64,000 nt of DNA from Blautia luti (lineage in GTDB: Bacteria; Bacillota; Clostridia; Lachnospirales; Lachnospiraceae): assembly GCF_033096465.1 (NCBI RefSeq), contig NZ_AP028156.1, positions 1,012,501 to 1,076,500 on the forward strand. The letters run 5' to 3'. The position numbers and the translations under genes are program-made. The stretch's first letter is position 1. The number at the start of each line of letters is the position of its first letter. Under the pieces are notes generated by a model. That model made no database searches. It worked only from the letters and a program-made list of their open reading frames with translations, and had not been told where the DNA came from. Below are positions 36,415 to 45,069 of this stretch, in pieces.

Positions 36415-37541
36415 TCGATTTACAGGAATGCAGAGATGAGATCGATGTGATCGACAGCGAGATCATACGTCTTTTTGAAAAAAGAATGAAAGTCTGCGAG
36501 GATGTTGCAGAATATAAGATCCGTACAGGCAAAAAAGTCCTGGATCCGGAACGTGAGAGGAAGAAACTGGAAGTATTAAGGGAAAAGGCCCACGGCGAGT
36601 TCAACCGGCTGGGAGCACAGGAACTGTTTCAGCAGATCATGGCTATCAGCCGTAAGAGACAGTATCAGCTTCTCAATGAGCATGGAGTGGAAGATGATGA
36701 GAAACTGGAGATGGTAGATCATCTGCCGCTGGAAAATGTGACCGTGGTGTTCCAGGGAGTAGAGGGAGCGTACAGCTATGCTGCCATGCGGGAATATTTT
36801 TCTGATGAGATCAGAAGCTTCCATGTGAAGACCTGGAGAGATGCCATGGAAGAAGTGGCAGAGGGACGTGCAGATTATGCAGTGCTTCCTATCGAGAATT
36901 CCACAGCAGGGATCGTGGCAGGAATCTATGATCTGCTGGCAGAGTATGATCTGAGCATTGTAGGAGAGCAGATCATACGTCCGGAGCATGTGCTTCTGGG
37001 CATGCCGGATGCTTCCCTGGAAGATATTACCTGCGTATGCTCTCATCCTCAGGCACTGGCACAGTGCGGCAAATATCTGGAAGCCCATCCGGGCTGGAAG
37101 ACCAGAGAGATGGAAAATACGGCAGGTTCTGCCAAACAGGTCAAAGAAGACGGGGATAAAACCCAGGCAGCCATTGCCAGCAGACAGGCGGGAGAACTTT
37201 ATGGACTGAGGATCCTGGCAGAGAATATCTGCTACAATGGACAGAATGCCACCCGGTTTATCATTGTAAGCAAGAAGCCGATCTATGTGAAAGATGCCCA
37301 TAAGATCAGCATTTTCTTCGAACTGCCTCACGAAAGCGGAACCCTTTATAACATGCTTTCCCATATTATTTATAACGGACTGAACATGACGAAGATCGAG
37401 TCACGCCCTATTGCGGGACGTACCTGGGAGTACCGGTTCTTCGTGGATTTCGAAGGAAACTTAAAGGACAGTGCTGTGAAGAATGCACTGAGAGGGATCG
37501 AGGCGGAAGCGAACAGAATGAGGATCCTGGGAAATTATTAA
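36411..37541 (+). CDS. pheA: bifunctional chorismate mutase/prephenate dehydratase
   Basis: 376 aa. AroQ-type chorismate mutase at residues 1-85 (RDEIDVIDSEIIRLFEKRM), then prephenate dehydratase (FQGVEGAYSYAAMREYF; PIENSTAGIV; the Thr-containing ATRFIIVS), then an ACT domain with the phenylalanine-binding block KIESRPIAGR. It converts chorismate to phenylpyruvate, with feedback by phenylalanine expected from the ACT domain. Confidence 0.95.
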   Translation: MIDLQECRDEIDVIDSEIIRLFEKRMKVCEDVAEYKIRTGKKVLDPERERKKLEVLREKAHGEFNRLGAQELFQQIMAISRKRQYQLLNEHGVEDDEKLEMVDHLPLENVTVVFQGVEGAYSYAAMREYFSDEIRSFHVKTWRDAMEEVAEGRADYAVLPIENSTAGIVAGIYDLLAEYDLSIVGEQIIRPEHVLLGMPDASLEDITCVCSHPQALAQCGKYLEAHPGWKTREMENTAGSAKQVKEDGDKTQAAIASRQAGELYGLRILAENICYNGQNATRFIIVSKKPIYVKDAHKISIFFELPHESGTLYNMLSHIIYNGLNMTKIESRPIAGRTWEYRFFVDFEGNLKDSAVKNALRGIEAEANRMRILGNY

Positions 37542-37587
37542 TACGACGGAAAAACCAAATAGAGTAAATTTAGAGGAAGAAATAATA

Positions 37588-38895
37588 ATGGCAAGATTAA
37601 ATGAATGTATACTTTATCGTAACTTTGAACACGGAGAGATCCTGGAGAAAATGGCAGGCCTGATGAATGCCTGGGAGAAGAAAGATCCGAAGCTTCAGGA
37701 AATGGAAGGCGTATTTTTCGAATGTGCCAATGGACTGGTGGAAAATGCAGGGATGTATGGATTTTCTGGAAACCTCTGGCACTGCTACCTTACATTTCTG
37801 CTGGTAAACAATGAGAATGCGTTCAGTACAGCCAGTGAGATCAGAGGTGCGGTAGAGGGAAGCATTAACGAACTTGCGTTAAATGATTTCGGTGTATTCA
37901 AGGAACTGTATGATTTCGACTTGAGTGTACTGGATGAGGCTTTCGGCATTTCCTGCTGCAGAGTTCTCTGTGATTACACAAACACAGGAAGCAACAGTAA
38001 GATGTTTAATTCCCGCATCAGAGACCGTATCTGCGAGATGAGCAAAACTCTGGCAGAAGCCCGGACAGCAGAAGAATTTATGGCAGATATGGTACAGTTC
38101 TATAAAGACTTCGGTGTAGGCAAGCTGGGACTTCACAAAGCATTCCGTGTAGGTCATGATGAGAATGATAACGTCGTGATCCAGCCTATCACCAGGATCG
38201 CACATGTGAAACTGGAAGACCTGGTAGGATATGAGATCCCGAAACAGAAACTCATCGAGAACACAGAAGCCTTTGTCAGAGGCAAAAAAGCCAACAACTG
38301 TCTGTTGTTCGGTGATGCAGGTACAGGTAAATCCTCCAGTATCAAAGGAATCCTGAACAGATATTATGATGAGGGACTTCGTATCATTGAGGTGTACAAG
38401 CATCAGTTCCAGGATCTGAATGATGTGATCGCACAGATCAAGAACAGAAACTATAAATTTATTATTTATATGGATGATCTTTCCTTTGAGGAATTTGAAA
38501 TCGAATATAAGTATCTGAAAGCAGTGATCGAAGGCGGTCTGGAGAAGAAACCGGATAACATTCTGATCTATGCTACAAGTAACCGCAGACATCTGGTAAG
38601 AGAGAAATCCAGTGACAAGCTGGAGATCATGGATGATGATGATCTGCATTCCTCTGATACCGTACAGGAGAAACTTTCCTTGGTATACAGATTCGGTGTC
38701 CGTATCTATTACGGCGCACCAAGCAAAAAGGAATTCCAGACCATCGTTAAAGAACTGGCACAGAGAAACAAGATTACCATGCCTGAGGAGGAGCTTTTGC
38801 TGGAGGCCAATAAATGGGAACTTTCCCACGGCGGCCTGACAGGAAGAACTGCACAGCAGTTCATTGACCATCTTCTGGGAACTGTGGAAAAGTAG
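37588..38895 (+). CDS. DUF815-family AAA+ ATP-binding protein
   Basis: 435 aa. A ~200-residue N-terminal helical region precedes an AAA domain with Walker A LLFGDAGTGKSSSIKG and Walker B FIIYMDDLSFEEFE. ATSNRRHLVREK is at the sensor position. Families of this type are thought to load or remodel partners; the target is unknown. AGAGGAAGAAATAATA precedes the ATG. It leads a ppx-ppk block and may be co-transcribed with it (46-nt gap). Confidence 0.85.
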   Translation: MARLNECILYRNFEHGEILEKMAGLMNAWEKKDPKLQEMEGVFFECANGLVENAGMYGFSGNLWHCYLTFLLVNNENAFSTASEIRGAVEGSINELALNDFGVFKELYDFDLSVLDEAFGISCCRVLCDYTNTGSNSKMFNSRIRDRICEMSKTLAEARTAEEFMADMVQFYKDFGVGKLGLHKAFRVGHDENDNVVIQPITRIAHVKLEDLVGYEIPKQKLIENTEAFVRGKKANNCLLFGDAGTGKSSSIKGILNRYYDEGLRIIEVYKHQFQDLNDVIAQIKNRNYKFIIYMDDLSFEEFEIEYKYLKAVIEGGLEKKPDNILIYATSNRRHLVREKSSDKLEIMDDDDLHSSDTVQEKLSLVYRFGVRIYYGAPSKKEFQTIVKELAQRNKITMPEEELLLEANKWELSHGGLTGRTAQQFIDHLLGTVEK

Positions 38896-38940
38896 CACCT
38901 TTTCTCAGAAGAAATAATCCAATCGGAAGGAGAAAACAAT

Positions 38941-40479
38941 ATGGCAGTCATGACTTTTGCAGCGATTGACATTGGTTCCTATGAAGTGAGCATGAAGATT
39001 TTCGAGCTGTCAAAAAGAATCGGATTTCGGGAGCTGAATGATGTAAGATATAGTCTGGAACTGGGAAAAGGCGCCTATGCCAATAGCAGAATCGACACGG
39101 AAATGCTGGATGTTCTCTGTGAGATCCTTAATGATTTCAAGAGACTGATGAAGGATTTCGGTGTAACGGAATACCGTGCCTGCGGTACCAGTGCATTCAG
39201 GGAGCTTGCCAATCCGCTGATCACAGTGGAACAGATCCTGCGTAGAACAGGGCTGAAGATCGAGGTTTTAAGCAGTGCAGAGCAGCATTTCCTGGGCTAT
39301 AAATCGATTGCAGCCATTGAAAAAGGATTCAAGAAAATGATCCAGAAGGGAACTGCCATACTGGATGTAGGCGGCGGAAGCCTACAGGTTTCTCTTTTTG
39401 ACAAGGATGCCCTGGTGACCACCCAGGGACTGAAAATGGGAAGCCTGCGTATCCGCCAGAGACTTCAGGAGCTGGAGAAATCCACCATCCATTATGATCA
39501 GCTTGTGGAGGAATTTATCCGCAATGACCTGACCAATTTCCAGCGTCTGTACCTGAAAGACAGGGATATTAAAAACGTGATCCTTATGGGAGATTTTATT
39601 ACAGATATGATCTTCCAGGAGGAAATGGAAGATAAGATCATAACCAGGGATGAGTTCATGAAGCGTTATGAAGATACGGTAGGCAAATCTGATCATGTGT
39701 TGGCACAGGAGATGGAGATCGATCCGGAATATGCATCTCTGGTTGTGCCTACCATGGTTGTATGCAAAAATTTTATTGATATTTTCAATGCGGAATCCCT
39801 CTGGGCACCAGGGGTCTCTCTTCTTGACGGAATTGCCTATGATTATGCGGAGAAAAAGAAATTTATAAAGAGTGTACATAATTTCGAGAATGATATTCTG
39901 GTAACTTCCAGAAATATTGCGAAACGTTATTTCAGCAGCAAGAGTCATATTCAGGGTACCATGAACCTGTGTCTGGATATTTTTGACAGCATGAAGAAAG
40001 TTCACGGTATGGGATCCAGGGAACGTCTGCTCCTGCAGATCTCGGCATTGCTTCATGACTGCGGCAAATATATCAGTATGGGAAATGTGGCAGAGTGCTC
40101 TTACCAGATCATTATGTCCACGGATATTATCGGATTGTCTTCTCTTGAACGCAAGATGATCGCCTCTGCAGTGCGGTATAATACTTCCTCTTTCGGAGAC
40201 TACGAGGAGCTTCAGATGATGGGGGCAGGCATTGACAGAGAGAGTTATATAAAGATCGCCAAGATGACAGCAATCCTCAGGCTGGCCAATGCCATGGACA
40301 GAAGCCATTGCCAGAAGGTAAAGGGGATCAAAACCGTGCTGAAAGACAGGGAACTGCAGATGGTGATGGATTCCACCCAGGATATTTCCCTGGAACTGGG
40401 ACTTCTGAAGGATAAGGTTGCATTTTTTGAAGAAGTGTTTGGAATCCGTCTTGTACTCAGACGTAAAGGAAGGGCATAG
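38941..40479 (+). CDS. ppx: Ppx/GppA phosphatase with C-terminal HD domain
   Basis: 512 aa. An actin-fold N-terminal half with phosphate loops AAIDIGSYEVSMKIFEL and AILDVGGGSLQVSLFD is followed by an HD-type helical domain (ISALLHDCGKYISMGN). Members hydrolyse polyphosphate or (p)ppGpp gamma-phosphate. Adjacency to ppk (12 nt) argues for exopolyphosphatase. GGAAGGAGAAAAC precedes the ATG. Confidence 0.9.
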   Translation: MAVMTFAAIDIGSYEVSMKIFELSKRIGFRELNDVRYSLELGKGAYANSRIDTEMLDVLCEILNDFKRLMKDFGVTEYRACGTSAFRELANPLITVEQILRRTGLKIEVLSSAEQHFLGYKSIAAIEKGFKKMIQKGTAILDVGGGSLQVSLFDKDALVTTQGLKMGSLRIRQRLQELEKSTIHYDQLVEEFIRNDLTNFQRLYLKDRDIKNVILMGDFITDMIFQEEMEDKIITRDEFMKRYEDTVGKSDHVLAQEMEIDPEYASLVVPTMVVCKNFIDIFNAESLWAPGVSLLDGIAYDYAEKKKFIKSVHNFENDILVTSRNIAKRYFSSKSHIQGTMNLCLDIFDSMKKVHGMGSRERLLLQISALLHDCGKYISMGNVAECSYQIIMSTDIIGLSSLERKMIASAVRYNTSSFGDYEELQMMGAGIDRESYIKIAKMTAILRLANAMDRSHCQKVKGIKTVLKDRELQMVMDSTQDISLELGLLKDKVAFFEEVFGIRLVLRRKGRA

Positions 40480-40491
40480 AGGAGGTAGATT

Positions 40492-42645
40492 ATGGAACTG
40501 GGAAAATTTGAGAAAAGCGAAAATTTTGTAAACCGTGAACTGAGCTGGCTGAAATTTGATGAGCGTGTACTCAGCGAGGCCAGGGACAAAAATCTGCCTC
40601 TTTTTGACAGACTGAAATTCTTAAGCATTACAGCTTCCAACCTGGATGAATTCTTTATGGTGCGTGTGGCTTCCCTGAAAGATCAGGTACACGCAGGATA
40701 TCATAAGACAGATATCGCGGGAATGACTGCCAAAGAGCAGCTGAAAGAGATCAGTGCCAGAACTCATGAGCTGGTTCATGTTCAGTATAATACCCTGAAC
40801 CGTTCCCTGCTCCCTGCGCTTGATAAAGTGGGACTTCATCTGGTGGCAGAGCATGAGAATCTGAGTGATGCCCAGAAGACTTTTGTAGACAGATATTTCG
40901 AAGATAATGTGTATCCTGTGCTTACACCTATGGCCATGGATTCTTCCAGACCGTTTCCGCTGATCAGAAACAAGACATTGAATATCGGTGCCCTGATCTC
41001 CAAGAAAGATAAAAAGGGCAAAGAAGAGCTGATGTTTGCCACTGTACAGGTTCCGTCTGTTCTTCCGAGGGTAGTGCAGATCCCTTCAAAAAAAGCAGAA
41101 GACACCACGGTGATCCTTCTGGAGGAGATCATAGAGAGAAATATTGATAAACTGTTTCTCAGTTATGATGTGGTATGTGCCCATCCTTACAGGATCATGC
41201 GTAATGCGGATCTGACTATTGACGAGGATGAGGCAGAGGACCTGCTGGTGGAGATCCAGAAGCAGCTGAAGAAACGCCAGTGGGGCGAGGTGATCCGTCT
41301 GGAAGTGGAAGATAAGATGGATAAACGTCTGCTGGATATTCTGAAGATGGAATTTGATATCAAAGACGCAGATATTTTTGCCATCAATGGACCTCTGGAT
41401 CTGACCATGCTGATGAAGGTTTACGGAGCAGAAGGTTTTGATCAGTATAAAACACCACGTTATCAGCCGGCTCCTGTACCTGAATTTCAGAATGATAAAG
41501 ATATTTTCCAGGTGATCCGTGAGGGAGATGTATTCCTACATCATCCATATATGAGTTTTGACCCTGTGGTAAATTTCGTGCGTCAGGCAGCGAAGGATCC
41601 GGAAGTTCTGGCCATCAAGCAGACCCTTTACCGTGTCAGCGGAAATTCTCCCATCATTGCGGCACTGGCACAGGCAGCAGAGAACGGCAAACAGGTTTCC
41701 GTACTGGTTGAGCTGAAGGCCCGTTTCGATGAAGAGAATAATATTGTGTGGGCGAAGAAACTGGAAAAAGCAGGCTGTCATGTTATTTACGGTCTGGTAG
41801 GTTTAAAGACACACAGTAAGATTACGCTGGTAGTAAGAAAAGAAGAAACAGGAATCCGCCGTTATGTACATCTGGCAACCGGTAACTATAATGATTCCAC
41901 AGCCAAGCTTTATACAGACTGCGGTATTTTTACCTGCGATGAACGGTTCGGGGAAGATGCGACAGCAGTATTCAATATGCTGTCCGGTTATTCAGAACCG
42001 AAATGCTGGAATAAACTGATCGTGGCACCCATCTGGATGAAAAACAGATTTCTGGATATGATCGAAAGAGAAGCAGAGAATGCAAAGAAAGGACTTCCGG
42101 CAGGGATCAGGGCGAAGATGAATTCCCTCTGTGATCCGAAAATTATGGCAGCTCTTTATTATGCTTCTTCCTGCGGGGTGCAGGTGGAGCTGCTGGTGCG
42201 AGGCATCTGCTGTCTGAAAGCAGGGGTAGCCGGGCTCAGTGAAAATATCCATGTTCGTTCCATAGTAGGAGAATTTCTGGAGCACAGTCGTATTTTCTAT
42301 TTCGAGAATGGTGGAAATCCGGAAATCTATATGGGAAGTGCTGACTGGATGCCGCGTAACCTGGATCGTCGTGTGGAGATCGTTTTCCCTGTAGAGGATG
42401 AAGAAATTAAGAAAGAACTTATCCATATCCTTGATCTGGAATTCAGGGACAATGTCAAGGCACATATCCTGCAGCCGGACGGAACCTATGAGAAACCGGA
42501 CAGAAGAGGAAAAGCACAGATCAATTCCCAGATGGAATTCTGCATGGAGGCCACAGAGAAGGCTGTCTTTCATAAACATAAAACCCAGGCAGAGAAATCC
42601 AGAGTGTTTGTCCCGGCAGAACCGGCAGAGGATATTGAGGAATGA
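40492..42645 (+). CDS. ppk1: polyphosphate kinase 1
   Basis: 717 aa, all four PPK1 domains. N-terminal FVNRELSWLKFDERVL; phosphohistidine regions VELKARFDEENNIVWAKKLE and GLKTHSKITLVVR; late block YMGSADWMPRNLDRRVEIVF. It reversibly makes polyphosphate from ATP. TAGAGGAGGTAGATT is a strong ribosome site. The last ~40 residues are polar and look unstructured. Confidence 0.96.
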   Translation: MELGKFEKSENFVNRELSWLKFDERVLSEARDKNLPLFDRLKFLSITASNLDEFFMVRVASLKDQVHAGYHKTDIAGMTAKEQLKEISARTHELVHVQYNTLNRSLLPALDKVGLHLVAEHENLSDAQKTFVDRYFEDNVYPVLTPMAMDSSRPFPLIRNKTLNIGALISKKDKKGKEELMFATVQVPSVLPRVVQIPSKKAEDTTVILLEEIIERNIDKLFLSYDVVCAHPYRIMRNADLTIDEDEAEDLLVEIQKQLKKRQWGEVIRLEVEDKMDKRLLDILKMEFDIKDADIFAINGPLDLTMLMKVYGAEGFDQYKTPRYQPAPVPEFQNDKDIFQVIREGDVFLHHPYMSFDPVVNFVRQAAKDPEVLAIKQTLYRVSGNSPIIAALAQAAENGKQVSVLVELKARFDEENNIVWAKKLEKAGCHVIYGLVGLKTHSKITLVVRKEETGIRRYVHLATGNYNDSTAKLYTDCGIFTCDERFGEDATAVFNMLSGYSEPKCWNKLIVAPIWMKNRFLDMIEREAENAKKGLPAGIRAKMNSLCDPKIMAALYYASSCGVQVELLVRGICCLKAGVAGLSENIHVRSIVGEFLEHSRIFYFENGGNPEIYMGSADWMPRNLDRRVEIVFPVEDEEIKKELIHILDLEFRDNVKAHILQPDGTYEKPDRRGKAQINSQMEFCMEATEKAVFHKHKTQAEKSRVFVPAEPAEDIEE

Positions 42646-42660
42646 TAAAAGGATATGCTC

Positions 42661-42681
42661 CAGCGCCTTTATAAGGCGCTG
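42661..42681 (+). other. hairpin after ppk1
   Basis: CAGCGCCTT pairs perfectly with AAGGCGCTG around TAT. It has no T-run, so it may be a processing or RNA-stability element rather than a terminator. Confidence 0.5.
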
Positions 42682-42760
42682 TGGGCGGCAGGTTCTGCAG
42701 ATGAAAAACTGTCAGAATTGCATATAAAGTAGAAAAAATAAAATTTTTTAAAAAAAGTAC

Positions 42761-42789
42761 TTGCATTTTAGAAAAAGATGGTGTATATT
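42761..42789 (+). promoter_or_regulatory. promoter of tRNA-Glu
   Basis: TTGCAT (42761-42766), 17 nt, TATATT (42784-42789). Confidence 0.7.
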
Positions 42790-42830
42790 AAACAAGTCGA
42801 CAGCGAAGAGCGAACGACAGAGAAACAGAT

Positions 42831-42902
42831 GGCCAGTTGGTCAAGGGGTTAAGACGTCGCCCTCTCACGGCGAAAACACGGGTTCGATTCCCGTACTGGC
42901 TG
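42831..42902 (+). tRNA. trnE: tRNA-Glu (CTC anticodon)
   Basis: 72 nt. The acceptor GGCCAGT pairs with ACTGGCT (one G-U), the anticodon arm TCGCC-CTCTCAC-GGCGA gives CTC, and the T arm is GGG-TTCGATT-CCC. CCA not encoded. CTC reads GAG; a TTC isoacceptor should exist elsewhere. Confidence 0.95.
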
Positions 42903-42930
42903 CTATTAAATAGTGAGAACGAATGAAAAG

Positions 42931-42960
42931 TGATCAGAACGATGTTCTGGTCATTTTTTT
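42931..42960 (+). terminator. terminator of tRNA-Glu
   Basis: TGATCAGAAC pairs with GTTCTGGTCA around GAT, followed by seven Ts. Confidence 0.85.
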
Positions 42961-43002
42961 TCGGATAAAACTCACCGGGACATTTTTTGTGAAAATGTGT
43001 AC

Positions 43003-43031
43003 TTGAAATAAATTCATATTTCGTATATAAT
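43003..43031 (+). promoter_or_regulatory. promoter of the parE-parC pair
   Basis: TTGAAA (43003-43008), 17 nt, TATAAT (43026-43031). A LexA-type box starts three bases after the -10. Confidence 0.8.
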
Positions 43032-43033
43032 AC

Positions 43034-43047
43034 GGAACAAACGTTCG
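43034..43047 (+). promoter_or_regulatory. LexA (SOS) box at the topoisomerase promoter
   Basis: GGAACAAACGTTCG contains a perfect GAAC-N4-GTTC and fits the Gram-positive consensus CGAACRNRYGTTYC except at the outer bases. It overlaps the expected start of transcription, where LexA would block polymerase. Confidence 0.65.
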
Positions 43048-43124
43048 AAATATAAACTTCGAATTCAGAGGTAAATAACAGTACACAGATTAATTATTAT
43101 AGAAAGAAAGGAAATGTAACAGAC

Positions 43125-45050
43125 ATGGCAAAGAAAAACACCTATGATGCAGGGAGTATCTCTGTCCTGGAAGGCCTGGAGGCAGTTCGTAAGCGTCCCG
43201 GAATGTACATCGGAAGTGTTTCACGAAAGGGGCTTAATCATCTGATCTATGAGATCGTAGACAATGCTGTAGATGAACATCTGGCAGGCTACTGCAGTCT
43301 GATCCATGTGGTTTTGGAGAAAGACGGTTCCTGTACAGTCACAGATAACGGACGTGGAATTCCGGTAGATATGCATGAGAAAGGAGTATCAGCAGAGCGT
43401 CTGGTATTTACCACTCTTCATGCAGGCGGCAAATTCGATAATTCCGCTTATAAGACAAGTGGAGGACTTCATGGAGTAGGTTCTTCTGTTGTAAATGCCC
43501 TGTCTACATATCTTGACATTAAGATCAGCCGTGACGGATATGTTCACCATGATCATTATGAACGGGGAATTCCTACCATTGAACTGGAAGAGGGACTTCT
43601 GCCGAAATTAAGTAAGACCAGACAGACAGGAACCAGTATTAACTTTCTGCCTGATCCGGAGATCTTTGAGAAGACCAGATTTTCAGCAACAGAGGTAAAG
43701 AGCAGGCTTCATGAGACTGCATACCTGAATCCGGAACTGACCATTCACTTCGAGGATAAAAGAGGACAGGAGATTGAAGATATTACCTATCATGAACCGG
43801 ATGGCATCATCGGATTTATCAAGGATCTGAACCACAGTGCGGAAGTTCTCCATGAGCCGGTTTATCTGAAGGGGGAAGCGGACGGCATTCAGGTGGAAGT
43901 GGCATTTCAGTTTACCAATGAGTTCCGTGAGAATGTGCTGGGCTTCTGTAATAACATTTATAATGCAGAGGGCGGTACTCATCTGACCGGATTTAAGACT
44001 ACATTTACCACAGTGATGAATACTTATGCCAGAGAGATCGGTGTTCTGAAGGATAAAGATCCGAATTTCACAGGTGCAGATATCCGTAACGGAATGACAG
44101 CGGTCGTTTCCATTAAGCATCCGGAACCACGATTCGAGGGTCAGACCAAAACGAAGCTGGACAACCAGGATGCATCCCGTGCAACCGGTAAGGTTGTGGG
44201 AGAGCAGATGGTACTCTATTTCGACCGAAATCTGGAAACTCTTAAGACAATCCTCTCCTGTGCAGAGAAAGCTGCCAAGATTCGCAAGACAGAAGAGAGA
44301 GCCAAGATCAATCTTCTGACCAAACAAAAATATTCCTTTGATTCCAATGGAAAGCTGGCGAACTGCGAGAAGAAAGATCCTTCCCAGTGTGAGATCTTCA
44401 TCGTAGAGGGAGATTCTGCCGGTGGTTCTGCCAAGACTGCCCGTAACCGTAATTATCAGGCAATCCTGCCGATCAGAGGTAAGATCCTGAACGTAGAGAA
44501 AGCAACCATTGATAAAGTACTTGCCAATGCGGAAATCAAGACCATGATCAATGCATTCGGCTGCGGATTCTCTGAAGGGTATGGAAATGACTTTGACATC
44601 ACGAAACTTCGCTATGATAAGATCGTGATCATGGCAGATGCCGATGTGGATGGAGCACATATTTCCACACTGCTTCTTACATTATTCTACCGTTTCATGC
44701 CGGATCTGATCACAGAAGGACATGTGTACATCGCCATGCCGCCGCTGTATAAGGTTATGCCGAAGAAAGGGCAGGAAGAATATCTGTACGATGATAAGGC
44801 CCTGGAGAAATACAGACGCTCCCATAAAACAGGAAGTTTTACCCTTCAGAGATATAAAGGTCTGGGTGAAATGGATGCAGAACAGCTCTGGGAGACCACT
44901 CTGAATCCGGAAACCAGAATGATGAAGCGTGTGGAGATCGAGGATGCGAGACTTGCATCCAACGTGACAGAAGTTCTGATGGGAAGCGATGTCCCGCCGA
45001 GAAAGAAATTTATCTATGAGCATGCACAGGATGCAGAACTGGACATCTGA
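43125..45050 (+). CDS. parE: type IIA DNA topoisomerase subunit B (ParE-like)
   Basis: 641 aa. GHKL ATPase (RKRPGMYIGSVSRKG; IVDNAVDEHLAG; TDNGRGIPVDMHEK; GGLHGVGSSVVNAL), transducer domain, TOPRIM (IVEGDSAGGSAKTARNRNYQ; MADADVDGAHI) and the C-terminal RYKGLGEMDAEQLWETT. With the next gene it should form an ATP-driven strand-passing enzyme. Sequence cannot separate GyrB from ParE with certainty; ParE is favoured because the partner lacks a GyrA box and the pair is not beside dnaA-recF. AGAAAGGAAATG lies upstream. Confidence 0.85.
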   Translation: MAKKNTYDAGSISVLEGLEAVRKRPGMYIGSVSRKGLNHLIYEIVDNAVDEHLAGYCSLIHVVLEKDGSCTVTDNGRGIPVDMHEKGVSAERLVFTTLHAGGKFDNSAYKTSGGLHGVGSSVVNALSTYLDIKISRDGYVHHDHYERGIPTIELEEGLLPKLSKTRQTGTSINFLPDPEIFEKTRFSATEVKSRLHETAYLNPELTIHFEDKRGQEIEDITYHEPDGIIGFIKDLNHSAEVLHEPVYLKGEADGIQVEVAFQFTNEFRENVLGFCNNIYNAEGGTHLTGFKTTFTTVMNTYAREIGVLKDKDPNFTGADIRNGMTAVVSIKHPEPRFEGQTKTKLDNQDASRATGKVVGEQMVLYFDRNLETLKTILSCAEKAAKIRKTEERAKINLLTKQKYSFDSNGKLANCEKKDPSQCEIFIVEGDSAGGSAKTARNRNYQAILPIRGKILNVEKATIDKVLANAEIKTMINAFGCGFSEGYGNDFDITKLRYDKIVIMADADVDGAHISTLLLTLFYRFMPDLITEGHVYIAMPPLYKVMPKKGQEEYLYDDKALEKYRRSHKTGSFTLQRYKGLGEMDAEQLWETTLNPETRMMKRVEIEDARLASNVTEVLMGSDVPPRKKFIYEHAQDAELDI

Positions 45051-45069
45051 TGTGTAACTGAATGGAGGA

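Noticed and set aside
42917-42946. Second LexA box in GAACGATGTTC
   Set aside because: The half-sites are 3 nt apart instead of 4, and the sequence is the stem of the tRNA-Glu terminator.
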